Below are positions 5,949 to 13,025 of a DNA stretch of 13,882 nucleotides, piece after piece. Within the stretch, counting starts at the first letter, position 1. Each line of letters opens with the position of its first letter. This stretch comes from Clostridium sp. SCN 57-10 (lineage in GTDB: Bacteria > Bacillota > Clostridia > Oscillospirales > Butyricicoccaceae). The notes below the pieces were generated by a model. That model was not told the origin of the DNA, did no database searches, and saw only the letters and a list, made by a program, of their open reading frames with translations. The position numbers and the translations under genes were made by a program. The stretch lies in NCBI GenBank assembly GCA_001725215.1, contig MEFT01000065.1, positions 7,217-21,098 on the forward strand, in the 5' to 3' direction.

Positions 5949-6230
5949 ATGGCGACGGATTATGAGAATATCGCGCGCGCTTTTCTGAAAACGCCACAGG
6001 GCGGCAAGATCATTAAGGGGCTAGACCGCTTCAACAGCCTGATTGCTTCGGAAACAGGCAAGCAGCTGCTCACCATGCTGGGAGGCAGCGGCGGAGATGC
6101 GCTGCAGGCCGCCGCACGCGCCGCCGCAACTGCGGAACGTGACCCCGCGCGCGTATTGCTGTCTAGCTTGCTCTCAACCAAAGAGGGTACCGCGCTCGCG
6201 TCTAAAATCGTCGAGCTGATCGGAGCGTGA
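5949..6230 (+). CDS. Small conserved-looking helical protein, first gene of an unknown three-gene cassette
   Basis: The 93-residue product has no catalytic motif, signal peptide or membrane helix that I can see. It reads as alpha-helical, with DYENIARAFLKTPQGGKIIK at the start, a Gly/Ala-rich middle (LGGSGGDALQAAARAAATAE), and LLSTKEGTALASKIVELIGA at the end. The segments TPQGGK and STKEGTAL look like two copies of the same short xTxxGxxL-type turn-helix. I chose ATG 5949 because GGGAGG (5936-5941) lies seven bases before it; the upstream ATGs at 5934 and 5943 precede or abut that site. Four bases separate it from the next gene. I do not recognise a named family; similar small proteins occur in Clostridia as I remember them. 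Confidence 0.82.
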   Translation: MATDYENIARAFLKTPQGGKIIKGLDRFNSLIASETGKQLLTMLGGSGGDALQAAARAAATAERDPARVLLSSLLSTKEGTALASKIVELIGA

Positions 6231-6234
6231 CGAT

Positions 6235-6600
6235 ATGGCAGAGCTGGAAGAAAAGCTTGGACAACTGCTTGGCGATGAAGCGGGTCTCAAAAAGATTCTG
6301 GATACGGCGAGCGCTCTGCTTTCAAACAGCGGGGACGAAAAAGGCGCCCAAGTTCTGGGCTCCGGCGGGTCCTCCGGCACGCCGGATGGGCAATCTTCCA
6401 TAGCCTCTGCCCTTGCCCTGCCGCAGCTTCTGGGAACGCTGACCGGCAAAAACAGTTACATCAAGGAAGATAAGCTCAACCTTGTCAAAGCAATGAAACC
6501 TTATCTTGCGCAGGAACGAGCCGGCAGCGTAGATCGCGCGATACGGCTTGCCAACCTCGCGAAAGCGACCAAAGCCGCGCTCGGACTGCTAAGGAAGTAA
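6235..6600 (+). CDS. Small helical protein, second gene of the cassette
   Basis: The 121-residue product has an acidic, helical N-terminal half (ELEEKLGQLLGDEAGLKKIL), a flexible Gly/Ser-rich linker (about 42-55), and a basic helical C-terminal half. The latter contains KLNLVKAMKPYLAQERAGSV at 80-99 and DRAIRLANLAKATKAALGLL at 100-119. The 'LVKAMKPYLxxERxxxVDRAIRLA' pattern recalls a family of unannotated clostridial proteins of the LLxALRPYL type; this is from memory, not a search. No membrane segment or enzyme motif is visible. GGAG lies seven bases before the ATG, and the gap to each neighbour is four bases, so the three genes are almost certainly one transcript and possibly one complex. 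Confidence 0.85.
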   Translation: MAELEEKLGQLLGDEAGLKKILDTASALLSNSGDEKGAQVLGSGGSSGTPDGQSSIASALALPQLLGTLTGKNSYIKEDKLNLVKAMKPYLAQERAGSVDRAIRLANLAKATKAALGLLRK

Positions 6601-6604
6601 TGCC

Positions 6605-7036
6605 ATGTATAATCGCTATATGAACTCCGGCGGCTTCGAGGAGTATTTCGTGCCGCAGCCCCGTGCGCAGCCCGTCATGTCACAGCCCATGGCGCAGCAT
6701 AATACGATGCCGCAGAATATGATGCAACAGAACATGATGCAACAGAATATGATGCGCCAGAATGCGATGCAGCAACCCCAGTTTCCGTCGCTTCCGCCTC
6801 CGGCCGAAGCGGTCAACGTTACCGCAGAAGAAACTCCTGCTCCGGCGCCCGCAAAAAGCAAGGGCGGTCTTACATCATCACTGAAGAACCTGCTTGGCAA
6901 CAACCTAAAGCTACCGGAAATCGATGCCGATACCATTCTGCTGCTCGTCGTGGCCTATTTTCTGATTGCAGATTCCGATGAAAACGTCAGCGATACGCTG
7001 CTCATCATCGGCGCACTGTTCTTGCTTGGGCTATAA
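6605..7036 (+). CDS. Met/Gln-repeat protein with C-terminal hydrophobic hairpin, third gene of the cassette
   Basis: The 143-residue product has three zones. Residues 1-60 are Met/Gln/Asn/Pro-rich and include five tandem five-residue units (33-57: NTMPQ, NMMQQ, NMMQQ, NMMRQ, NAMQQ). Residues 61-100 form a Pro/Ala/Glu linker and a short basic stretch (SKGGLTSSLKNLLGNN). Residues 108-143 contain two short hydrophobic segments, ADTILLLVVAYFLIA and DTLLIIGALFLLGL, separated by an acidic turn (DSDENVS), so the protein probably ends as a membrane hairpin. No signal peptide. AAGGAAG lies seven bases before the ATG. Low-complexity N-termini with such tails remind me of unannotated clostridial small proteins, some possibly sporulation-linked; function unknown. 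Confidence 0.83.
   Translation: MYNRYMNSGGFEEYFVPQPRAQPVMSQPMAQHNTMPQNMMQQNMMQQNMMRQNAMQQPQFPSLPPPAEAVNVTAEETPAPAPAKSKGGLTSSLKNLLGNNLKLPEIDADTILLLVVAYFLIADSDENVSDTLLIIGALFLLGL
6701..6775 (+). repeat. Five tandem 15-bp in-frame repeats
   Basis: Units of 15 bases begin at 6701, 6716, 6731, 6746 and 6761, with a consensus close to AAYATGATGCARCAG. The second and third differ by one base. The period of five codons gives the NMMQQ peptide repeat of the third cassette gene. Copy number in such arrays can vary between strains. Confidence 0.85.
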
Positions 7037-7131
7037 AAACTTTAAGGTGCAAACGTTCCCTTTCACGCGCAAGCCCTCGCTTCGCCCCTACGCAAAACAA
7101 CTGGGTTAGCGAAAAGCTTTCCGGTAAGCAG

Positions 7132-7163
7132 AGAGATACGACTTTTGTCGTATCTCTTTTTTT
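7132..7163 (+). terminator. Terminator of the three-gene cassette
   Basis: Stem AGAGATACGAC (7132-7142), TTTT loop, GTCGTATCTCT (7147-7157), followed by a T run on the plus strand. The convergent gene ends at 7162, inside the T run. On the minus strand the hairpin lacks a good T tract. The 95 bases between the cassette stop and this hairpin contain nothing I recognise. Confidence 0.88.
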
Positions 7164-7905
7164 ATTCTTTCACTTGCGTGCCATTCGGCAGGCGGAAATA
7201 AGACGCATCGGGCTTTTCGCAGGAAACAGACGTAAGCTCCGCACGATATAGCCGCGTCTCTCCCTCAAACTCCTCGGCCGCAATGAGCAGTCCCGTCTCG
7301 ACCGACAGCGTATACACCATGCGTTTATCCCCGCGTTCAAATGAAACCGTGATGTTTGCCGGACTACCGTCCGCATGATACTGAGCCTCCGTCACTTTCC
7401 CTCCGTCGGGCGCAAGCAGCTCTTCATAGGTCGGCATAAGCAAAAGGTCGTCGCCGGTGGTCTCTCCTTTTGCGCCTTTATAAAGGGCGACGCTGGCCGA
7501 GCTCCAGATATAAATGCTGTCCGGGGTAATCAGTGTGTGCTTCAGCGTTCCGTTTGGGGTGGTTTGCGCCGCCTTGCAATAGGAATCCGACACCGCACCC
7601 GTTAAATGCACAACGGTTGATCCGCCGGGGTAAAAGGAAGTCACGTCGGCGGCATAGGTATATTCCGCGGGGCGCTGAAGCGACGCGATCCCGCGGAGCG
7701 CATTATCACGGTCGACCGCAACCTGCTCGACCTTTCCAATATTCTGCTCCACAATTTCAACATCAACGCCTGAAATGCCGTCACCGGAGCCGGGCAGAAT
7801 GATCTTTCCCTGCACGCCGCCACGGCCCGTCCAAAAAAGGCTCACGATGATGCCGATCAGCAAAATCGCGACGGCGGCGGCCATCAGCATAATTCGTTTT
7901 TTCAT
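7162..7905 (-). CDS. Membrane-anchored extracytoplasmic protein, LolA-like (putative)
   Basis: The 247-residue product starts MKKRIMLMAAAVAILLIGII, an uncleaved anchor or signal peptide (hydrophobic about 7-25) with no lipobox cysteine, so it is probably tethered outside the membrane. The rest is a beta-rich domain. It includes LQRPAEYTYAADVTSFYPGG, SIYIWSSASVALYKG, RGDKRMVYTLSVETGLLIAA and a final DASYFRLPNGTQV. The 'mean-field' pattern of a strand-rich shell ending in DxSxFxLPxG suggests the LolA/LppX-like fold of other Firmicute lipoprotein-like proteins, but that is inference. The frame is open to 7992; I chose 7905 because of the signal sequence and a GGGGGG just ahead. It follows wecB by 22 bases, last gene of the operon, so a cell-envelope role is likely. 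Confidence 0.8.
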   Translation of the reverse strand: MKKRIMLMAAAVAILLIGIIVSLFWTGRGGVQGKIILPGSGDGISGVDVEIVEQNIGKVEQVAVDRDNALRGIASLQRPAEYTYAADVTSFYPGGSTVVHLTGAVSDSYCKAAQTTPNGTLKHTLITPDSIYIWSSASVALYKGAKGETTGDDLLLMPTYEELLAPDGGKVTEAQYHADGSPANITVSFERGDKRMVYTLSVETGLLIAAEEFEGETRLYRAELTSVSCEKPDASYFRLPNGTQVKE

Positions 7906-7927
7906 GGCGCGCCCCCCGTCTCGCTCT

Positions 7928-9073
7928 CTATACGGTAAATTGCGCAGCCGCCTCCGCCGCAAAGCCGAAGCAGTACAGCAGATTATCCGCAATACGCGCG
8001 CACGCCTTTCCGTCTCCGTACGGGTTCACCGCACGAGCCATCTGCGCAAATTCAGCTTGATCGTGCAAAAGCATCATCGCCGCATCATAAATATCCTGCT
8101 CTTCGGTGCCCACCATCTTAACGGTGCCTGCCGCAACCGCTTCGGGGCGCTCCGTCTCACGCCGCAGCACAAGCACCGGCTTGCCGAGCGCAGGTGCTTC
8201 TTCCTGCAGCCCGCCCGAATCGGTCATCACAAAGTTGCAGCGCGCCATGAGATTATGCATATCAAGCACGCCGATCGGCGCCGTCAGCACCACATTGGGG
8301 ATGCCGTCAAGACAGCGATTCGCCACCTCGCGCACGTATGGGCTGAGATGCACGGGGTCGACCACCGTGATGTCCGGATTATCGCGCGCAAGCCGAGCAA
8401 CCGCGCGGAAAATGTTTTCCATCGGCTCTCCGTAGTTTTCTCTCCGGTGCGCGGTGAGCAACACGATACGCCGATTAAAGTCGAGCGCGTTGAGCGCGTT
8501 TTCCTCAAACATGTATGTATCGCGCACTGTCGTTTTCAATGCATCAATCACCGTGTTGCCCGTGATAAAAACACGTCCCGGCTTGCTTTCGCGCGCCAAG
8601 TTCGCAGCGTTTGCCGCTGTGGGCGCAAAGTGAAATTCGGCCAGCGTGCCCGCAAGGCAGCGATTCATTTCTTCGGGGTAGGGGGAATAACGATCAAAGC
8701 TACGCAAACCGGCCTCGACATGACCGACGGGAATGCGTTGGTAAAAAGCCGCAAGCGCCGATGCAAAAGTCGTCGTCGTATCTCCGTGCACTAAGACCAC
8801 ATCGGGCATCACCTCGGTAAGCACCTCCTGCAGACCGAGCAACGCCTTGGTCGTAATGCTCGAAAGCGTTTGCTGCGTTTCCATAATATTAAGATCGTAA
8901 TCGGGCGTGATGGAAAACGCCGTTAGCACCTGATCGAGCATCTCGCGATGCTGTCCGGTCACGCAGACGATCGGCTCGATTTCCGGACGGCTGCGAAGCT
9001 CCGCAATCAACGGAGCCATTTTAATCGCCTCAGGACGCGTTCCGAAGACCGACATCACCTTAAGATTTTTCAT
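7928..9073 (-). CDS. wecB: UDP-N-acetylglucosamine 2-epimerase (non-hydrolysing)
   Basis: The enzyme (MnaA in Gram-positives) interconverts UDP-GlcNAc and UDP-ManNAc in the cytosol, making the ManNAc donor for TagA. The 381 residues carry GTRPEAIKMAPL (11-22), VHGDTTT with D98, HVEAGLRS with E120, PEEMNR (133-138), LTAHRREN with H209, DSGGLQEEAP and RRETERPEAVAAGT: all the blocks expected of the family. The frame runs on to 9130, but MKNLKVMSVFGTRPE is the normal start and AGGAGG lies about seven bases ahead. The first 14 bases overlap the end of the upstream transferase gene, so translation is likely coupled. Confidence 0.96.
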   Translation of the reverse strand: MKNLKVMSVFGTRPEAIKMAPLIAELRSRPEIEPIVCVTGQHREMLDQVLTAFSITPDYDLNIMETQQTLSSITTKALLGLQEVLTEVMPDVVLVHGDTTTTFASALAAFYQRIPVGHVEAGLRSFDRYSPYPEEMNRCLAGTLAEFHFAPTAANAANLARESKPGRVFITGNTVIDALKTTVRDTYMFEENALNALDFNRRIVLLTAHRRENYGEPMENIFRAVARLARDNPDITVVDPVHLSPYVREVANRCLDGIPNVVLTAPIGVLDMHNLMARCNFVMTDSGGLQEEAPALGKPVLVLRRETERPEAVAAGTVKMVGTEEQDIYDAAMMLLHDQAEFAQMARAVNPYGDGKACARIADNLLYCFGFAAEAAAQFTV

Positions 9074-10151
9074 GCTTGTCCTCCTGGGCTTCCGCCTGAT
9101 GCTGCTTTTTTTCATCCCCGCGCTTGTCAAGGGCCGTAATGCTCAATCCGATCATCACGGAAAGCAACACAGCAATCACCAGGATGATGATTTTAACCTC
9201 GCCGCTCGTCGTGAGCAGCACGGCACTCAACCCCAGCACCATGCTCAGCGCGTACAGAATCGCCACCGATTGCTTTTGGTCAAATCCCATGTCAATCAGG
9301 CGATGATGGATATGCCCGCGGTCGGCCGTCATCGGGCTTTGTCCCTTCAGCACGCGGCGAAGAATGGCAAATGCCGTATCAAAAATCGGCAGTCCCAGAA
9401 TGATGAAGGGCACGGCGAACGAAATAATCGCGTAAAACTTGAAAAGTCCCTGAATGGACGTAGTCGCCAGAATAAAGCCTAGAAACATGGACCCCGTGTC
9501 TCCCATAAAAATTTTAGCAGGGTTCATATTATATGGCATGAAGCCGATGCAGCCGCCTGCCAGCGCCGCCATGATGACGGCAACATAGTTTTCAGACACG
9601 AGCACGGCAATGGTGAACAGCGTGATCGACGCGATGGACGACACGCCAACCGCAAGACCGTCTAGCCCGTCAATGAAGTTGACGGCATTGGTCAGTCCCA
9701 CCATCCCCAACACGGTAATGGGTACGGCGAAAATGCCGAGCGAAAAATAGCCGCCCTCCGAAAACGGATTGGTAAAGCGTGCGATGTCAACGCCGCTCAG
9801 CGCAGGGATAAGCGCGGCAACCACCTGCACGCCAAACTTAAGTGGCGCTTTCAGTGTGTAAATGTCGTCAAAGATACCTAAAACGACGATGATAACAGCA
9901 CCGATCAGGATGGCGCGCATTTCGCCGTCCATATGGCCGAAGAGCAGGAAGCTGACGATAAAACCAAGAAAAATCGCCAGCCCGCCCATACGTGCCATCG
10001 GTGTTTTATGCATTCTGCGGTTATCCTTCGGAATGTCGACCGCGCCGACCCGTTTGGCCAGAATTTTGACCGCCGGTGTCATTGCGAAGGACACGGCAAG
10101 TGCCGTGACAAACGCAAAAAGCGCGGTCAGCATGATGCTGTTGTCTATCAT
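9060..10151 (-). CDS. tagO: Undecaprenyl-phosphate GlcNAc-1-phosphate transferase (TagO/WecA family)
   Basis: This integral membrane enzyme moves GlcNAc-1-phosphate from UDP-GlcNAc onto undecaprenyl phosphate, the first committed step of wall teichoic acid and similar glycopolymers. The 363 residues are strongly hydrophobic with many membrane helices. They contain the MraY/WecA superfamily signatures: GIFDDIYTLKAP with D95-D96, NAVNFIDGLDG with D161 and D164, FMGDTGS with D218, and the UDP-sugar loop DRGHIHHRL (277-285), which marks WecA/TagO and not MraY. AGAGG precedes the ATG. The C-terminus is a charged Lys/Glu/Gln tail. It sits 23 bases after the aminotransferase gene and overlaps wecB. 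Confidence 0.95.
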   Translation of the reverse strand: MIDNSIMLTALFAFVTALAVSFAMTPAVKILAKRVGAVDIPKDNRRMHKTPMARMGGLAIFLGFIVSFLLFGHMDGEMRAILIGAVIIVVLGIFDDIYTLKAPLKFGVQVVAALIPALSGVDIARFTNPFSEGGYFSLGIFAVPITVLGMVGLTNAVNFIDGLDGLAVGVSSIASITLFTIAVLVSENYVAVIMAALAGGCIGFMPYNMNPAKIFMGDTGSMFLGFILATTSIQGLFKFYAIISFAVPFIILGLPIFDTAFAILRRVLKGQSPMTADRGHIHHRLIDMGFDQKQSVAILYALSMVLGLSAVLLTTSGEVKIIILVIAVLLSVMIGLSITALDKRGDEKKQHQAEAQEDKHEKS

Positions 10152-10174
10152 TCGTTATTACCTCTGATTGTGCA

Positions 10175-11374
10175 TTATTTGCTGAGATATTGCTTGATAC
10201 ACGCGGCAAGAATCGTAGTTCCCTCTTCGATCTGCTCCTCGGAGGGCATCGAGTAGTTGAGTCTCACGCCGCGGCACGGGATCGTGTCGTCCAGCATGAA
10301 GCTGCAGCCCGGCACGATGGCGAGCTTATGCTCAATACACATGGCGGCAAGCACCTTGCCGTCATACCCCTCCGGCAGGTCGAGCCACAGGAAAAGACCG
10401 CCGTCCGGGTTCGAGTATGTAACACCCTCGGGCATCTTGGCCGCAAGGCAGTCAAGCATCTTGCGGCGCTTGACATCGTAAATGGCGCGTGCGCGCTCGA
10501 TATGAGCATTCAGATCATATCGTGAAAGGTACTCCGACGCCACCGTCTGGAAAAACAGATTGGTGTGCACGTCGGTCGCCTGCTTACCGATGGCGATCTT
10601 GGCTAGAATAGCCTTGTCGGCGATAACATAGCCAAGGCGGATGCCGGACGAAAGAATTTTGGAATAGGAGCCGGCATAAACGACGCGTCCGTCCGTATCA
10701 AGGCTTTTAATCGTGGGTACATACTCACCCGCAAAGCGCAACTCAAAATAGGGGTTGTCCTCGACAATCAACACATCATATTTGTGCGCAAGGGCATAAA
10801 TCGCCTTGCGTTTTTCAAGCGAGGTTGTGTAACCGGTGGGGTTTTGGAAGGTGGGGATACAGTAGATAAACTTAATGTTTTTCCCCGACTTCAGCTTCTC
10901 TTCGAGCACGGCGATGTCCATGCCGTCTGTCTGCATCGGCACGGCGACAAGGTTCGGCTCATAGGTACGGAATGAGTTAAGCGAGCCGATAAACGTCGGC
11001 CCTTCGACGATGATGGTGTCGCCCTTGTTGACAAACGCCTTGGTGATCAGGTCCATGACCTGCTGTCCGCCGCTTGTGATAATGATGTCGTCATTCTCGC
11101 GGCCTGTGGCGTATTTTTCCTTCATGCGCGCCAGCGTAACATCCTTCAGGGGCTGATACCCCTCTGAAACGCCATATTGCAGCGCGCGTCCTATTTTTTC
11201 AGGGTCTGCAAACAACTCTGCAGAGATATCCGCCATTTCCTTTGTGGGAAAGGTCGAAACGGCGGGGTTTCCGGCAGCAAACGAAATGATTCCGGGCTGC
11301 GCGGTCTGCTTGAGAATTTCGCGAATGGCTGACGGCTTCAGCGTCACCATCCGGTCTGCAAACTGATAGTTCAT
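10175..11374 (-). CDS. PLP-dependent aminotransferase, class I/II (LysN/aromatic-type)
   Basis: The 399-residue fold-type I aminotransferase has the PLP lysine K239 in GSYSKILSSGIRLGYV, N178 in FQNPTG, D206 and Y209 in VEDNPY, and a substrate carboxylate arginine near the end in VRLNYSMP. It resembles the stand-alone MocR-like/2-aminoadipate or aromatic aminotransferase group; no DNA-binding domain is attached. The substrate cannot be told from sequence. The start at 11374 (MNYQFADRMVTLKPS) has AGAGGGA six bases ahead and lies downstream of a promoter at 11420-11448; the longer frame to 11410 would begin almost at the promoter. It leads the operon with tagO, wecB and the LolA-like gene, but a metabolic link to them is not obvious. 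Confidence 0.9.
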   Translation of the reverse strand: MNYQFADRMVTLKPSAIREILKQTAQPGIISFAAGNPAVSTFPTKEMADISAELFADPEKIGRALQYGVSEGYQPLKDVTLARMKEKYATGRENDDIIITSGGQQVMDLITKAFVNKGDTIIVEGPTFIGSLNSFRTYEPNLVAVPMQTDGMDIAVLEEKLKSGKNIKFIYCIPTFQNPTGYTTSLEKRKAIYALAHKYDVLIVEDNPYFELRFAGEYVPTIKSLDTDGRVVYAGSYSKILSSGIRLGYVIADKAILAKIAIGKQATDVHTNLFFQTVASEYLSRYDLNAHIERARAIYDVKRRKMLDCLAAKMPEGVTYSNPDGGLFLWLDLPEGYDGKVLAAMCIEHKLAIVPGCSFMLDDTIPCRGVRLNYSMPSEEQIEEGTTILAACIKQYLSK

Positions 11375-11419
11375 AGCGTCCCTCTTTTCAAAGTAATCGG
11401 ATCTATACACTCACAGGAT

Positions 11420-11448
11420 ATTTTAACATAGCCGTCAGGAAAGGGCAA
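11420..11448 (-). promoter_or_regulatory. Sigma-A-like promoter of the aminotransferase-tagO-wecB operon
   Basis: On the minus strand TTGCCC (11448-11443), a 17-base spacer and TAAAAT (11425-11420), with TG just upstream of the -10 (TGTTAAAAT). Both hexamers and spacing equal those of the tagA promoter at 2603-2631. Confidence 0.68.
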
Positions 11449-11481
11449 GAAATAACTTGTGAACACGCCGAGGCGCAAAAG

Positions 11482-11510
11482 GAATATTTCTCCGTCTTTT
11501 GTGGAGAATA
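11482..11510 (+). promoter_or_regulatory. Possible forespore sigma promoter of ypeB
   Basis: GAATA (11482-11486) fits the sigma-G/F -35, and GAGAATA (11504-11510) after 17 bases is a partial match to the -10 (CATnnTA). It lies 27 bases before the ypeB ATG. No good sigma-A promoter is seen here. The match is weak, and the call leans on ypeB being a forespore gene in Bacillus. Confidence 0.3.
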
Positions 11511-11536
11511 ATTTCAAATGGGCAAGGAGGTACTAT

Positions 11537-12862
11537 ATGTCAAAACATCGCCATCACCGCTTCGGTATACACACCGTCAGTTTCTTACTGACGCTCGCCA
11601 TTATTTTTGCCGCAAGTACTCTGTTTTACGCGATACGTGCATCCGACTATGAGCGGACGCTGCGCTATGCTTCGGAGCAGTCACTCGGCATATTGCTTGA
11701 GAGCGCATCCAACCTTGACAGTGCGCTCGTCAAGCTGTCTTACTCCGCGTCGCCCGGCATGACCGCTCTGCTTGCCGCCCAGATCTGGCGTGAAGCGGAG
11801 GTTGCGAAAGCGGCGCTCGCTCAGCTGCCGCAAGGCGATGGGCCTCTTGAAAAAACACAGAAATTTATCGCGCAGACAGGTGATTACGCATTCTCTTTGC
11901 TTCGCACTTCATCACGCGGAGATACGCTTGCGGCCGATCAGCGCGAAGCCATCTCCTCGCTGAGCACCGCCTGCCGGACTGTAACCGGCGAGCTTACTGA
12001 AATGCAGGCACGGCTCGACGAAGGCGTTTTAACGCTTGGAACGCCTAGCAAAGAAAGCACCCCCGTTAACCACGCGTTTACCGGAATTGAGCAGGAATTT
12101 CCCAAATACGCGTCTTTGATTTATGACGGCCCCTTCTCCGAGCATCTCGACAAACAAGAACCGGCCGCGCTGAAAGGGCTTCCCGAAATCTCGCTTGATC
12201 AGGCACGGCGCAAAGCGGCCGAATTTCTTTCCATCTCCCCCGATGCGCTGGGCGACGGCGGTTCAACGGGCAGCAAGATCCCCTGCTACCGCTTTACGTT
12301 TAACGACGGAGGCACGATTGATGTAACAAAAGCCGGCGGCGCCGTGCTCAGCCTGCGCGACGCACGCGCGGTTGAGGCAGCATCCCTGACTGCCGACGAT
12401 GCCGTAGTGCGCGCCAAAGAGTACCTCAAGGCGCGCGGATATCCTGAAATGCAGGAAAGCTACTACACGCTATATGAAGACACCATCACCATAAACCTTG
12501 CTGCAAAGGTTAACGACGTATTGCTTTACCCCGACCTGATCAAAGTTGTGGTTGCACTTGATAACGGGGACGTCGTCGGACTGGAAAGCCGCGGCTATCT
12601 GATGAGCCACCGCTCGCGCTCACTGCCCGCGCCCGCAGTTACGGCCAAAACAGCGCAGCGCGCCGTGGCGCCCGGACTGAACGTACTCGAAAACCGACTT
12701 GCGCTCATTCCGACCGACGGCGGAAACGAAATACTCTGCCATGAAATGATCTGCGAAACGGCTGAAAAAACGCACGTTATTATCTATGTCAACGCACAGA
12801 CCGGCCTGGAGGAAAACATTCTGATACTGCTTGAAAGTGAAAATGGAACCTTGACCATGTAA
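11537..12862 (+). CDS. ypeB: Spore germination protein YpeB
   Basis: In Bacillus, YpeB is a forespore-made inner-membrane protein that stabilises the cortex-lytic enzyme SleB in the dormant spore and is cut during germination. This 441-residue homologue has an N-terminal membrane anchor (about 11-32), a helical YpeB domain with the SxxNLDSALVKLSYSAS region, and the signature ASLIYDGPFSEHL. Three PepSY-like repeats follow, starting near 218 (ISLDQARRKAAEFL), 284 (TADDAVVRAKEYL) and 368 (VTAKTAQRAVAPGL). The endings GLESRGYLMSH and RLALIPTDGGNEILCHE are typical. AAGGAGG seven bases before the ATG sets the start; the frame back to 11459 lacks one. sleB, the usual partner gene immediately upstream in Bacillus, is absent from both sides. 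Confidence 0.94.
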   Translation: MSKHRHHRFGIHTVSFLLTLAIIFAASTLFYAIRASDYERTLRYASEQSLGILLESASNLDSALVKLSYSASPGMTALLAAQIWREAEVAKAALAQLPQGDGPLEKTQKFIAQTGDYAFSLLRTSSRGDTLAADQREAISSLSTACRTVTGELTEMQARLDEGVLTLGTPSKESTPVNHAFTGIEQEFPKYASLIYDGPFSEHLDKQEPAALKGLPEISLDQARRKAAEFLSISPDALGDGGSTGSKIPCYRFTFNDGGTIDVTKAGGAVLSLRDARAVEAASLTADDAVVRAKEYLKARGYPEMQESYYTLYEDTITINLAAKVNDVLLYPDLIKVVVALDNGDVVGLESRGYLMSHRSRSLPAPAVTAKTAQRAVAPGLNVLENRLALIPTDGGNEILCHEMICETAEKTHVIIYVNAQTGLEENILILLESENGTLTM

Positions 12863-12874
12863 AGCGAAAGCCTC

Positions 12875-12920
12875 CGAAGTGGGATAGTCGTCACAAGCGA
12901 CGGCTATCCCACTTCGTTTT
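12875..12920 (+). terminator. Terminator of ypeB
   Basis: A 13-base perfect outer stem, CGAAGTGGGATAG (12875-12887) with CTATCCCACTTCG (12904-12916), extends inward by five more pairs, including one G-T, to a six-base loop (12893-12898). Four T follow. The T run is short but the stem is very strong. Confidence 0.85.
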
Positions 12921-12977
12921 GCCTCGCATATCCCCTAAAAATCAGATGTGCGCAGCCTTTCGGCTTTGTAAGCAAGT

Positions 12978-13009
12978 AAAAAGGGCGCCATCATACGATG
13001 ACACCCTTT
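12978..13009 (-). terminator. Terminator of clpX
   Basis: On the minus strand an imperfect hairpin begins AAGGG (13008-13004) and closes CCCTT (12985-12981), with two mismatches and a GATG/CATC inner stem around a four-base loop. It is followed by a T run (12982-12978). It lies 17 bases after the clpX stop. Confidence 0.7.
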
Positions 13010-13025
13010 GCTAGTTTGGTTGGTT

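Noticed and set aside
7037..7131. A small gene or RNA between the cassette and its terminator
   Set aside because: No ribosome binding site with a usable frame and no clear fold were found. It appears to be plain 3' untranslated sequence.
7775..8794. Plus-strand open frame of 339 codons opposite wecB
   Set aside because: It is a shadow of the epimerase gene, with Arg/His-rich composition and no ribosome binding site or motif.
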